Both the position numbers and the translations under genes were made by a program. A DNA stretch of 64,000 nucleotides from an uncultured Kiritimatiellota bacterium. Lineage in GTDB: Bacteria; Verrucomicrobiota; Kiritimatiellia; RFP12; UBA1067. Of this stretch, positions 49,429-57,687 are shown one piece after another. The notes below the pieces were generated by a model. The model was not told the DNA's origin. It saw only the letters and a program-made list of their open reading frames with translations, and made no database searches. Location of the stretch: the NCBI GenBank assembly GCA_934635385.1, contig CAKTZI010000002.1, forward strand, positions 133,156 through 197,155, read 5' to 3'. Positions within the stretch are counted from its first letter, which is position 1. Every line of letters starts with the position of its first letter.

Positions 49429-49635
49429 ATGACAGGTTTGATCGAATGGAAAGACTTGCGGTGCGCGTTTGACGGACGAACGATCTTCGAGAATTTTTCG
49501 GGGACGCTTGGCTTCGGCGAACGGGTGCGTGTCACGGGGGAGTCCGGTTGCGGCAAGACCACGTTCCTTTCGATGGTCTTGGGAATTTGTGGGAACAGGC
49601 CCCTATTCGGAGGGGCCTGTCCCTCTCGGCGCTGA
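49429..49635 (+). pseudogene. ABC transporter ATP-binding protein, truncated by a palindrome
   Basis: The first 50 codons are a normal ABC ATPase start (LIEWKDLRCAFDGRTIFENF, Walker A GESGCGKTT, FLSMVLGI). At about 49580 the gene runs into a GGGAACAGGCCCC palindrome (49591-49623), and a stop follows at 49633-49635. Signature motif, Walker B and the rest are missing. Confidence 0.85.
49591..49623. repeat. Dispersed palindrome GGGAACAGGCCCCT / AGGGGCCTGTCCC
   Basis: Arms 49591-49604 and 49611-49623 with one unpaired A; same family as the EamA and 23.5-kb elements. It marks the breakpoint of the ABC ATPase gene. Confidence 0.8.
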
Positions 49636-49693
49636 GGCCGTAGATGCGCTGATGGTCGTGCCGAAGTCGCGCGCTGCGAAAGCCGGGATATGG

Positions 49694-49699
49694 TATAAT
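49694..49699 (+). promoter_or_regulatory. Extended -10 box (TATGGTATAAT) of argF
   Basis: TGGTATAAT, then AGAAAGGAACC and ATG at 49729. Confidence 0.7.
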
Positions 49700-49728
49700 T
49701 CACGCTTTCCAGAAAGGAACCGAAGAAC

Positions 49729-50736
49729 ATGCTGACTTGGATGGATTCGCTGAAGGGGCGCTCGATGATGCGCCTCGCCTCGTTCACCGACGAGGAGATG
49801 AAGAACCTGATCGAGCTCTCGGCGCAGCTCAAGGCGCGTCGTGCCGCCGGGGTGCGCGGCGACCTCCTGCACCGCAAGAACGTCGCGCTCATCTTCGAGA
49901 AGAGCTCGACGCGCACGCGCAACTCGACCCTGATCGCGATCCGCGACGAGGGCGGCAACGGCGAGTACCTGACGCGGCCCGACATCCACTTTGGCAAGAA
50001 GGAGTCGGTGAAGGACACCGCGCGCGTCCTCGGTCGCATCTACGACGGCATCCTCTTTCGCGGCTTCCGCCAGCGCGACTGCGAAGACCTCGCGAAGTAT
50101 TCGGGCGTGCCGGTCTGGAACGGCCTCACCGACGACTACCACCCGACGCAGATCTTCGCTGACCTGCTGACGGTCAAGGAGAACTTCGGCACGCTCGACG
50201 CGAACACGTGCGTCGCCTACGTCGGCGACGGTCGCAACAACGTCGCGAACTCGCTCATGATGGGCTGCGCGAAGTGCGGCGTGCGCTACGTCTGCTGCTG
50301 TCCGAAGGAGCTGCGGCCCGACGAGGCGGTGCTGGCCGAGGCCGAGGAGGTCGCCAAGCGGAACGGCGTCGACATCCGCGTCTTCGAGAACCCGACGGAA
50401 GGCGTGAAGGGTGCGAACGTCCTCTACACGGACGTCTGGGTCTCGATGGGCGAGGAGGCGAAGACCGCCGAACGCATCAAGATGCTGCGCCCCTACCAGA
50501 TCAACATGGATCTCATGCGGGCGACGGGCAACCTCGACGGGCGGCTCCTCTTCCTCCACTGCCTGCCGGCGTTCCACGACTTCAGCACCGAGGTCACGAA
50601 GGACTGCGGCGCGCTGGAGGTGACGGACGAGGTATTCGAGTCGAAGTACTCGAAGGTCTTCGACGAGTCCGAGAACCGCATGCACACGATCAAGGCGCTG
50701 CTCGTCTCGGCCCTCTGCGACCGCGAAAGCGTGTAA
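49729..50736 (+). CDS. argF: Ornithine carbamoyltransferase
   Basis: 335-aa enzyme joining carbamoyl phosphate and ornithine to citrulline. Carbamoyl-phosphate loop SSTRTR (about 58-63), HPTQ-equivalent in DDYHPTQIFADLL, ornithine-site motif HCLPAFHD with the catalytic Cys, and the end ENRMHTIKALLV. The residues right after STRTR are NSTL where CAFE is usual. It consumes the product of CarA (26795). The region around its stop codon (50732-50757) forms a TGTAAA/TTTACA element near the glnN promoter. Confidence 0.93.
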   Translation: MLTWMDSLKGRSMMRLASFTDEEMKNLIELSAQLKARRAAGVRGDLLHRKNVALIFEKSSTRTRNSTLIAIRDEGGNGEYLTRPDIHFGKKESVKDTARVLGRIYDGILFRGFRQRDCEDLAKYSGVPVWNGLTDDYHPTQIFADLLTVKENFGTLDANTCVAYVGDGRNNVANSLMMGCAKCGVRYVCCCPKELRPDEAVLAEAEEVAKRNGVDIRVFENPTEGVKGANVLYTDVWVSMGEEAKTAERIKMLRPYQINMDLMRATGNLDGRLLFLHCLPAFHDFSTEVTKDCGALEVTDEVFESKYSKVFDESENRMHTIKALLVSALCDRESV

Positions 50737-50757
50737 AGCCAGGCCCCGCCTTTTACA
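50732..50757 (+). promoter_or_regulatory. TGTAAA-N14-TTTACA element before the glnN sigma-54 promoter
   Basis: Perfect inverted hexamers TGTAAA (50732-50737) and TTTACA (50752-50757), centred about 92 nt before the predicted start. One base shorter than the two elements upstream of carA. Confidence 0.5.
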
Positions 50758-50810
50758 GAATCTGTCGGGACGGGCCGTGAAATCCAGTCGGCGGACGGAA
50801 CGCATGGCCT

Positions 50811-50826
50811 TGGCACGGCCTTTGCA
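50811..50826 (+). promoter_or_regulatory. Sigma-54 promoter of glnN
   Basis: CTTGGCACGGCCTTTGCAA spans 50809-50827: GG at 50812-50813 and GC at 50824-50825, ten bases apart, matching TGGCACG-N4-TTGCA. The ATG is 69 nt downstream. Confidence 0.85.
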
Positions 50827-50894
50827 AAATGACTCGCGTCAGCTGCGGCGGACAGTCCGGCGCGGCGAAACGAAAAGAAAAAGGAAAACGAACC

Positions 50895-53060
50895 ATGAGC
50901 AACTGCGCTCGATTGACGGCCACGAAAAGAGTTGCGGCGCTGAAGGCCGAAGCGCCTTGCGCGCCCAGCGAGGTGAAGGACATCGGCTATGCCGAAGACG
51001 TCTTCACCCGCGAGACGATGAAGCAGTATCTTTCCAAGGATACGTGGAAGAAGCTCATGCAGACGATCGACGGTGGCCAGCCGCTCGACCCGTCGATTGC
51101 GGGCGAGGTCGCGCACGCCATGCGCCACTGGGCGATGGACCGCGGCGCGACGCACTACACGCACTGGTTCCTGCCGCTCACCGGCTCGACGGCCGAGAAG
51201 CACGACGCCTTCCTGGAGATCAAGGACGGCCAGCCCGTGATGGCGTTCTCTGGCAAGAACCTGATCGTCGGCGAGCCCGATGCCTCGTCCTTCCCGTCCG
51301 GCGGCATCCGCTCCACGTTCGAGGCACGCGGCTACACGGCGTGGGACCCGACCTCGCCGGCGTTCATCAAGCGCCACGGCAACGGCGCGACGCTCTGCAT
51401 CCCGACGGCGTTCTGCGCCTACACGGGCGAGGCGCTCGACAAGAAGACGCCGCTCCTGCGCTCGATGCAGGCCCTCTCGGCAGCGACGAAGCGGCTTATG
51501 CATTGCTTCGGCAAGGGCGACGAGAAGGTGACGATCACGCTCGGGCCGGAACAGGAGTACTTCCTCGTCGACAAGAACTTCTACCTCGCGCGTCCCGACC
51601 TCGTGCAGACCGGCCGCACGCTCTTCGGCGCGCCGTCCGCGAAGCACCAGCAGCTCGAGGACCACTACTTCGGCACGATCAAGGCGCGCATCCTCAACTT
51701 CATGAGCGAGGTCGAGCAGGAGCTCTGGAAGCTCGGCATCCCGGCGAAGACGCGCCACAACGAGGTCGCGCCCGCCCAGTTCGAGCTCGCGCCGATGTTC
51801 GAGGAGCTGAACCTCTCGTGCGACCACAACATGCTCGTCATGGAGGTCCTGCGCCAGGTCGCCGACCGCAACGGGCTCGTCTGCCTCCTGCACGAGAAGC
51901 CGTTCGCCGGCATCAACGGCTCGGGCAAGCACAACAACTGGTCGGTCGCCTACGGTGACGTGAACCTCCTGAACCCCGGCAGCGACCCGCACCAGAACGC
52001 GATCTTCCTCACGACGCTCTGCGCCGTCATTGAGGCGGTCGACAAGCACGCCGACCTCATCCGCGCGTCCGTCGCCTCGGCCGGGAACGACCACCGCCTC
52101 GGCGCGAACGAGGCGCCGCCGGCGGTCATCTCGATCTACCTCGGCGACCAGCTCGCGGACGTCATCGCCCAGCTGGAGAAGGGCGCGCCGAAGAGCTCGA
52201 AGCACGCCGGCACGATGAAGATCGGCGTCGATACGCTGCCGGCGCTGCCGAAGGACGCGACCGACCGCAACCGCACCTCGCCGTTCGCCTTCACGGGCAA
52301 CAAGTTCGAGTTCCGCGCGCCCGGCTCGTCGGCCTCCTGCTCGGCCCCGAACGTCGTCCTCAACACGATCGTCGCCGAGGCGATGAACCGCATCGCGGAC
52401 GAGCTCGAGAAGGCGGGCGTCGTCGGCAAGGCGAAGGCGGGCGAGCATACGGCCGCGTTCCACGACACGCTGCAGAAGATCCTGCAGGACATCGTGAAGA
52501 CGCACAAGCGCGTCATCTTCAACGGCGACGGCTACAAGGCCGACTGGCTCGCCGAGGCCGCGAAGCGCGGTCTCCCGAACGCCGCGACGACGCCGGAGGC
52601 GCTCAAGGCGTTCACGCGCAAGGAGAACGTCGCCGTCTTCGAGAAGGCGGGCGTCTTCAGCGCACGGGAACTCGAATCGCGCTACGAGATCGCGATGGAG
52701 GACTACACGACCAAGGTCCTCATCGAGGCGAACTGCGCGCTCGACATCGCCCGGACGATGATCGTCCCGGCCGTCAAGCAGGAGTACCGCGAGACGATCG
52801 AGGCCTACAACCAGACGGACGCGAGCAACCTCAAGGGCGCGATCGACGTCCTGAAGGACGAGGTCACGCGGCTCGGCGATGGCCTGACGGCGGCCGAGGC
52901 GGCCGTCGCGCGCCTCCAGAAGGCCGTGAAGGATGCCGACCCCGAGGCGGCGCTGGCGGAGATGTCCGCGCTGCGCGAGACGGTCGATGCGCTCGAAAGC
53001 GAGGTCGCCGACGAGAAGTGGCCGTTGCCGAAGTACCGCGAAATGCTGTTCGTGTACTGA
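50895..53060 (+). CDS. glnN: Glutamine synthetase type III
   Basis: 721-aa GSIII, the long form common in anaerobes and Bacteroides-like bacteria, which condenses glutamate and ammonia with ATP. Visible motifs are GGIRSTFEARGYTAWDP, TLGPEQEYFLVD (metal-binding Glu), KTRHNEVAPAQFELAP and NGSGKHNNWS. The C-terminal 120 residues form the helical GSIII tail. The start MSNCARL follows AAAAAGGAAAA. Its sigma-54 promoter implies nitrogen control. GSIII lacks the adenylylation control of GSI, so transcription is a plausible main switch. Confidence 0.96.
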   Translation: MSNCARLTATKRVAALKAEAPCAPSEVKDIGYAEDVFTRETMKQYLSKDTWKKLMQTIDGGQPLDPSIAGEVAHAMRHWAMDRGATHYTHWFLPLTGSTAEKHDAFLEIKDGQPVMAFSGKNLIVGEPDASSFPSGGIRSTFEARGYTAWDPTSPAFIKRHGNGATLCIPTAFCAYTGEALDKKTPLLRSMQALSAATKRLMHCFGKGDEKVTITLGPEQEYFLVDKNFYLARPDLVQTGRTLFGAPSAKHQQLEDHYFGTIKARILNFMSEVEQELWKLGIPAKTRHNEVAPAQFELAPMFEELNLSCDHNMLVMEVLRQVADRNGLVCLLHEKPFAGINGSGKHNNWSVAYGDVNLLNPGSDPHQNAIFLTTLCAVIEAVDKHADLIRASVASAGNDHRLGANEAPPAVISIYLGDQLADVIAQLEKGAPKSSKHAGTMKIGVDTLPALPKDATDRNRTSPFAFTGNKFEFRAPGSSASCSAPNVVLNTIVAEAMNRIADELEKAGVVGKAKAGEHTAAFHDTLQKILQDIVKTHKRVIFNGDGYKADWLAEAAKRGLPNAATTPEALKAFTRKENVAVFEKAGVFSARELESRYEIAMEDYTTKVLIEANCALDIARTMIVPAVKQEYRETIEAYNQTDASNLKGAIDVLKDEVTRLGDGLTAAEAAVARLQKAVKDADPEAALAEMSALRETVDALESEVADEKWPLPKYREMLFVY

Positions 53061-53066
53061 GGCCCC

Positions 53067-53096
53067 TTGACACGACGGCGACGGATTTGGTAAAAT
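53067..53096 (+). promoter_or_regulatory. trp operon promoter (TTGACA-18-TAAAAT)
   Basis: TTGACA at 53067-53072, TAAAAT at 53091-53096, start predicted near 53103, 32 nt before the leader peptide. Confidence 0.75.
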
Positions 53097-53134
53097 CCGC
53101 GCCGTTGTGCCGCAAAGGGCAACTGAAACGACAT

Positions 53135-53209
53135 ATGAATCGCAACATGTTCAGCAACATCTGGTGGTGGCGCCACGGGTCGAAGATCCGCGGGTCGGTT
53201 GCCGCATAG
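53135..53209 (+). CDS. trpL: trp operon leader peptide with three consecutive Trp
   Basis: 24-codon ORF: MNRNMFSNIWWWRHGSKIRG then SVAA and a stop. The three TGG codons are at 53162-53170. When charged tRNA-Trp is scarce a ribosome would stall there and leave 53185-53191 free. Position between a consensus promoter and an intrinsic terminator ahead of trpE makes it a textbook attenuator peptide. No strong ribosome binding site; AAAGGG lies about 20 nt upstream. Confidence 0.93.
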   Translation: MNRNMFSNIWWWRHGSKIRGSVAA

Positions 53210-53276
53210 TTGCGAAAGCGCGAAACCAAGCCCAGTACCCGAAGGCGGATCGTCAGACGAAGACGGTCCGCCTTTT
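53185..53276 (+). promoter_or_regulatory. trp attenuator: antiterminator and terminator
   Basis: Terminator stem AGGCGGA (53243-53249) with TCCGCCT (53267-53273), inner CGTC (53251-53254) with GACG (53262-53265), then TTTT. The alternative pairing is GATCCGC (53185-53191, inside trpL) with GCGGATC (53245-53251), 7 bp, which destroys the terminator. The antiterminator strand lies 14 nt after the last Trp codon and before the trpL stop. Confidence 0.9.
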
Positions 53277-53310
53277 GCATTTCAGAGTTAAACGAATATG
53301 AATCAGAAGA

Positions 53311-53337
53311 AGAATCAACTCCGTGTCTCCGTGCCTC
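53311..53337 (+). repeat. Single arm of the CTCCGTG palindrome family
   Basis: ACTCCGTGTCTCCGTGCCTC followed by CGTGTGAGA, near-identical to the right arm of the carA palindrome; between attenuator and trpE. Confidence 0.75.
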
Positions 53338-53391
53338 CGTGTGAGATTTCTGTAGATTTCATCTAACGCATCTAATAAAGGAAGAACAAAA

Positions 53392-54840
53392 ATGTTGAAG
53401 ACCCTGACCGAAAGCGAATTCATCCGCCGCACGAACGGCGGCTTCCGCACACCCGTCTACCGGGAGTTCCTCGCCGACCGCGAGACGCCGGTCGCCATCC
53501 TGACGCGCGCGGCGGCGGACGAGAACGTCTTCCTGCTCGAGAGCGTCACGGGCGGCGAGAATCCGGGGCGCTACTCGTACCTCGGCATCGACCCGACGGC
53601 CGTCGTCACGGCCGCGCCGGACGAGCCGCCGCTCGCGCAGGTGCGGGCCGCGCTCACGGCGCGTCCGTTTGCCCCCGCGCCGGAGTTGCCGTCGCTGCAG
53701 GGCGGCGCGATCGGCTTCCTCGCCTACGACGCGGTGCGGGCGTTCGTGCCGCGCGTGAAGCTGACGCCTGAACCGGGCACGCCGTCTAGCGCGTTCCTCC
53801 TCACCGACACGTTGCTCGTGATGGATCATGCGCGGCAGACGGTGTTCGTCATCCGCGTGACGGGCGTCGAGGCGGGCGAGACGGCGGCGGACGCCTACCG
53901 CCGCGCACAAGCCGAAATCGAGGCGGTCTACGCGCGCCTCCTCAGCGCGGAATCGATTGCGCAGTTCGCCGTTCCGGCCAAGGACGCGGCGCCTGAACGG
54001 CGGGGCCTGTCCCCATTCAAGCCGGAGATGACGGAGGCGGAGTTCGAGACGATCGTCACGCGGTGCAAGGCGGCGATCCGCGCGGGCGAGGTCATCCAGA
54101 TCGTGCCGTCCCAGAAGTTCACGGCCGAGACGGACATCCCGCCGCTCACGCTCTACCGGGCGCTACGGACGGTGAACCCCTCGCCCTACAACTTCTTCCT
54201 CAAGCTCGGCGACCGGACGCTGATCGGCTCGTCGCCGGAGGAACTCGTGAAGCTCCAGGGGCGCACGGCCTCGACGGCGCCGATCGCCGGGACGCGTCCG
54301 CGCGGCACGACGCCGGAGACGGACCGCCTGCTGGAGGCGGAGCTGCGGGAGGACCCGAAGGAGCGCGCGGAGCACGTGATGCTCGTCGATCTCGGCCGCA
54401 ACGACCTCGGCCGGGTCTCGGCGACGGGCAGCGTGAAGGTCGATTCCTACGCACACGTCGAGCGGTACTCGCACGTGATGCATCTCGTCTCGCACGTGAC
54501 GGGCGAGCTGGAGCCGGACAAGGACGCCTTCGACCTCCTGGAGGCGGCGTTTCCGGCGGGGACGCTCACCGGCGCGCCGAAGGTGCGGGCGATGGAGCTC
54601 ATCGCGGAGCTGGAGAAGTCGCCGCGCGGCATCTACGGCGGCGCCGTCGGCTACTTCAGCTACACGGGCGACATGAACTTCGCGATCGTCATCCGCACGA
54701 TGTTCCTGGAGAAGGGCGTCCTCACGATGCGCGCGGGCGCGGGCATCGTGGCGGATTCCGATCCGCAGAAGGAGTACCGCGAGACGGTCAACAAGTCGAA
54801 GGCCATCTTCGAGGCGGCGCAGTTCGCCGCGAGCCTGTGA
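53392..54840 (+). CDS. trpE: Anthranilate synthase component I
   Basis: 482-aa subunit converting chorismate to anthranilate with ammonia from TrpG. The feedback site LLES is present (NVFLLESVTGGENPGRYSYL), and the catalytic half has TASTAPIAGTRPRG, DLGRNDLGRVS, SHVTGELEPDKD and ILTG-type GTLTGAPKVRAMELI. A small insertion at about residues 202-209 (ERRGLSPF) is encoded by a GGGGCCTGTCCCC palindrome in frame. AAAGGAAG precedes the ATG. Under attenuation control by trpL. Confidence 0.95.
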   Translation: MLKTLTESEFIRRTNGGFRTPVYREFLADRETPVAILTRAAADENVFLLESVTGGENPGRYSYLGIDPTAVVTAAPDEPPLAQVRAALTARPFAPAPELPSLQGGAIGFLAYDAVRAFVPRVKLTPEPGTPSSAFLLTDTLLVMDHARQTVFVIRVTGVEAGETAADAYRRAQAEIEAVYARLLSAESIAQFAVPAKDAAPERRGLSPFKPEMTEAEFETIVTRCKAAIRAGEVIQIVPSQKFTAETDIPPLTLYRALRTVNPSPYNFFLKLGDRTLIGSSPEELVKLQGRTASTAPIAGTRPRGTTPETDRLLEAELREDPKERAEHVMLVDLGRNDLGRVSATGSVKVDSYAHVERYSHVMHLVSHVTGELEPDKDAFDLLEAAFPAGTLTGAPKVRAMELIAELEKSPRGIYGGAVGYFSYTGDMNFAIVIRTMFLEKGVLTMRAGAGIVADSDPQKEYRETVNKSKAIFEAAQFAASL

Positions 54841-54854
54841 GGGGCGGCGCACAC

Positions 54855-54900
54855 GGAGTAAAGGTCTCACACGGAGAGACGGAGACACGGAGTAAGGAAA
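54855..54900. repeat. CACGGAG repeat arm between trpE and trpGD
   Basis: Purine-strand CACACGGAGAGACGGAGACA followed by CGGAG, same family as 27400 and 53311 in opposite orientation. The 73-nt gap holds nothing else apart from the trpGD ribosome binding region. Confidence 0.7.
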
Positions 54901-54913
54901 CGGAGAAAAAGAA

Positions 54914-56461
54914 ATGATCTTGATGATTGACAACTACGATTCGTTCACGTACAACCTCGTGCAGGCGCTGCGGTCGCTCGGGCGCGAGGTGAAGGTCGTG
55001 AAGAACGACGAGATCGACGTCGCGGGCATCGCGGCGCTGAAGCCGGAGGCGATCGTCCTCTCTCCGGGGCCGGGCAATCCCGACTCGGCGGGCGTCACGC
55101 TCGCGGCGGTCAAGGCGTTCGCCGGCAAGGTGCCGCTTCTCGGCATCTGCCTCGGCCACCAGTCCATCGCGCAGGCGTTCGGCGCGAAGATCGTCCCGGC
55201 GAAGCGCCTCATGCACGGCAAGACGAGCCGCCTCACGCACGACGGGAAGGGGCTGTTCGCGGGCATCCCGCAGGGCATGGAGGCGATGCGCTACCATTCG
55301 CTCGCCGTCGACCGCGCGACGCTGCCGGACTGCTTCGAGATCACGGCCGAGGCGGAGGACGGCGAGATCATGGGACTTCGCCACAAGACGCTGCCGATCG
55401 AGTCGCTGCAGTACCACCCGGAGTCCATCGGCACGCCGGAGGGGCTGCGCCAGCTGAAGAACTTCCTCGGCCTGCGCACGCCGGCGGAATCGACCGAGGC
55501 GACGGGCGCGTACCGCGCGATGGCGTCGATCATGCGCGGCGAGATGTCCGAGCGCGAGATCGCCGCGCTGCTGAACGACTACAACGCGCGCGGCATCACG
55601 CCGGACGTGCTGACGGGCTCGGTGCGGGCGATGCGCGAGGCGGGCGTGAAGGTCGACCTGGGCGGCCTCGACGCCGTGGACATCGTGGGCACGGGCGGCG
55701 ACGGACACCACACCTTCAACATCTCGACGGCGGCGGCCTTCGTCGCGGCGGGCGCGGGCGTTCCGGTCGCGAAGCACGGGAACGTCGCGGCGACGTCGAA
55801 GTGCGGCGCGGCGGACGTCCTGAAGGCGCTCGGCTACGACCTCGCGCAGACACCGGAGGCCGTCGCACGGGCGGTGCGCGAGATTGGCGTCGGCTTCCTC
55901 TTCGCCAAGGCGCTGCATCCGGCGATGCGCTACGCCGCGCCGGTCAGGAAGGCCCTCGGCTGCAAGACGATCTTCAACCTGCTGGGGCCACTGACGAATC
56001 CGGCGGGCGTGCGGCGGCACGCGATCGGCGTGTACGACCCGAAGCTCGCGCCGCTCTTCGCCCGGACGCTGCGCGACCTCGGCAGCGAACGCGCGCTCGT
56101 CTTCTCCGGCGAGGACGGGCTGGACGAGATCTCGCCGACGGGGCTCACGTTCGTGACGGAGCTGAGGGACGGCGAGATCACGTCGAAGCTGCTCTCCGCC
56201 GCCGAGCTTGTCGGCGCGTCGTATCCGCTGGACGACCTCGCGGGCGGCACGCCGGAGGAGAACGCGGCGCTGATGCGGGGCGTTCTGACGGGACGGGTCG
56301 CGGGCGCGAAGCGCGCGGCGACGATCCTGAACGCGGCGGCGGCGATCTACGTGGGCGGCAGGGCCGACACGCTCGCGGAAGCCGTGGCCCTCGCGCGGCA
56401 GTCCATCGACTCCGGCGCCGCCGCCGCGAAGCTGGCGGCGCTTGTGGCGTTCGGGAGATGA
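54914..56461 (+). CDS. trpGD: Fused anthranilate synthase component II / anthranilate phosphoribosyltransferase
   Basis: 515-aa bifunctional protein. TrpG (about 1-190): MIDNYDSFTYNLVQ, LSPGPGNP, nucleophile in LLGICLGHQS and catalytic His in LQYHPESIGTPEG. TrpD (about 195-515): GTGGDGHHTFNISTAAAFVA for PRPP binding, KHGNVAATSKCGAAD and NLLGPLTNPAG. The same fusion is known in enteric bacteria. Remaining trp genes are not in the window; a minus-strand regulator follows 12 nt after the stop. Confidence 0.94.
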   Translation: MILMIDNYDSFTYNLVQALRSLGREVKVVKNDEIDVAGIAALKPEAIVLSPGPGNPDSAGVTLAAVKAFAGKVPLLGICLGHQSIAQAFGAKIVPAKRLMHGKTSRLTHDGKGLFAGIPQGMEAMRYHSLAVDRATLPDCFEITAEAEDGEIMGLRHKTLPIESLQYHPESIGTPEGLRQLKNFLGLRTPAESTEATGAYRAMASIMRGEMSEREIAALLNDYNARGITPDVLTGSVRAMREAGVKVDLGGLDAVDIVGTGGDGHHTFNISTAAAFVAAGAGVPVAKHGNVAATSKCGAADVLKALGYDLAQTPEAVARAVREIGVGFLFAKALHPAMRYAAPVRKALGCKTIFNLLGPLTNPAGVRRHAIGVYDPKLAPLFARTLRDLGSERALVFSGEDGLDEISPTGLTFVTELRDGEITSKLLSAAELVGASYPLDDLAGGTPEENAALMRGVLTGRVAGAKRAATILNAAAAIYVGGRADTLAEAVALARQSIDSGAAAAKLAALVAFGR

Positions 56462-56473
56462 AGACGGCGGTCG

Positions 56474-57580
56474 CTACGCCCTGCGTTCTGCGTGTGTCGG
56501 CGTACAGTCGGTCGAGGCGCGGACGATGAGCTTGGCCGAGACGTTGATCTCGCGCGGCTCGGCGTTCGGGTAGCGGATGCGGGCGAAGAGCGCGCGCAGG
56601 GCGGTGCGGGCGATCTCGCCCGTGGGCTGGCGGATGGTCGTGAGCGGCGGTTCGGCGGTCGCGGCCATCGGGATGTCGTCGAAGCCGACGACGGCGACGT
56701 CTTCGGGGATGCGCCGGCCGAGGCGGCGGAGCGAGCCGAGGAGCCGCACGGCCATCTCGTCGTTGCCGCAGACGATGGCGTCCGGGGCGTTCGCCCCGTC
56801 GAGTGCCTTGCGCAGCGCGTTCAGGTTCTCCGGCTCGCACGTCAGGGTCGTGACGCCGGAGGAGAGTCCGCAGAGGGCGATTTCCCCGGCGACGCCGAAG
56901 AGTCGGTTGCGCCAGTTCGTGTTGGGGCCGAGGCCGCGCGACGGCATGAGGTAGGCGATGTGGCCGTGTCCGCGCTGGATCAGGTGTGCGGCGATGCGGC
57001 GGCCGGCGTTGATGTTGTTGACGGCGACGAGGTCGCAGTCGCTGCGGTCGCCGGGGGCGGCGATGTCGGAGTCGACGAGGACGACGGGAATCTCCGCGTT
57101 GCGGAAGATGCGCACGACCTCGCGGTTGGCCTTGTCGGCGCGCCGGTTGAGGAGGGGCCGGAAGATGACGCCCTCGATGCGCTGGATGGCCAGCTCGCGG
57201 GCCTTGCGGCGGAGTGCCGTCGCCGCGTCCTTCGCGCCGGCGGCCTCGATGGACGCGAAGACGATGCCGTAGCCGACGCGCCGGGCGATCCGTTCCAGCT
57301 CGGTCTTGAGTCCGGCGAAGTAGGCGGCCTCGGCGAAGTCGGGGATGAGCAGGCCGAGCCGTCCGCTCGTGCGCGCACCGCGCCGTGTCACGAACGTGCC
57401 GACGCCGTTGCGCGTCGCGACGAGATCCTGTCGCACGAGTTCGCGCAGGGCGCGGCGCACCGTCTCGCGCGCGGCCGTGAACCGTCGGCACAGCTCGGCT
57501 TCGCTCGGCAGCTTGCCGTCCGTGAACTTCCGTTCGGCGATGTCCTGCTTCAGATGGCGGATGATGTCCTGGTGCTTCAT
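56474..57580 (-). CDS. GntR-LacI type transcription regulator (AraR-like)
   Basis: 368-aa regulator. GntR winged helix at 1-70 (ERKFTDGKLPSEAELCRRF, ETVRRALRELVRQDLVATRN), LacI-type sugar-binding domain at about 75-345 (GRLGLLIPDFAEAAYFAGL, VCGNDEMAVRLL, VAVVGFDDIPMA, PLTTIRQPT). The architecture is that of arabinose repressor AraR. It is divergent from the RpiB-like gene with the palindrome 57608-57623 between, a likely operator. TACACT (57588-57593) is exactly 7 nt before the ATG, predicting a leaderless message. Confidence 0.9.
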   Translation of the reverse strand: MKHQDIIRHLKQDIAERKFTDGKLPSEAELCRRFTAARETVRRALRELVRQDLVATRNGVGTFVTRRGARTSGRLGLLIPDFAEAAYFAGLKTELERIARRVGYGIVFASIEAAGAKDAATALRRKARELAIQRIEGVIFRPLLNRRADKANREVVRIFRNAEIPVVLVDSDIAAPGDRSDCDLVAVNNINAGRRIAAHLIQRGHGHIAYLMPSRGLGPNTNWRNRLFGVAGEIALCGLSSGVTTLTCEPENLNALRKALDGANAPDAIVCGNDEMAVRLLGSLRRLGRRIPEDVAVVGFDDIPMAATAEPPLTTIRQPTGEIARTALRALFARIRYPNAEPREINVSAKLIVRASTDCTPTHAERRA

Positions 57581-57587
57581 GCCGGCA

Positions 57588-57593
57588 AGTGTA
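57588..57593 (-). promoter_or_regulatory. -10 box of the GntR-LacI gene, 7 nt before the ATG
   Basis: TACACT on the minus strand with a seven-base gap to the start codon. Confidence 0.6.
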
Positions 57594-57607
57594 TCAAATC
57601 TTTCCGA

Positions 57608-57623
57608 ACCTGTCTAGGCAGGT
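57608..57623. promoter_or_regulatory. Operator-like palindrome between regulator and isomerase
   Basis: ACCTGTCTAGGCAGGT, a near-perfect 16-bp palindrome. Its core TCTAGGCA recurs at 57661-57668, between the isomerase -10 box (TAGAAT, 57648-57653) and its ribosome binding site. Both sites could be bound by the adjacent GntR-LacI regulator. Confidence 0.6.
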
Positions 57624-57687
57624 CTTGTGCGCGACGACGTGATTTGCTAGAATACCGCCATCTAGGCAAAACAAGGAGTTTGGACAG

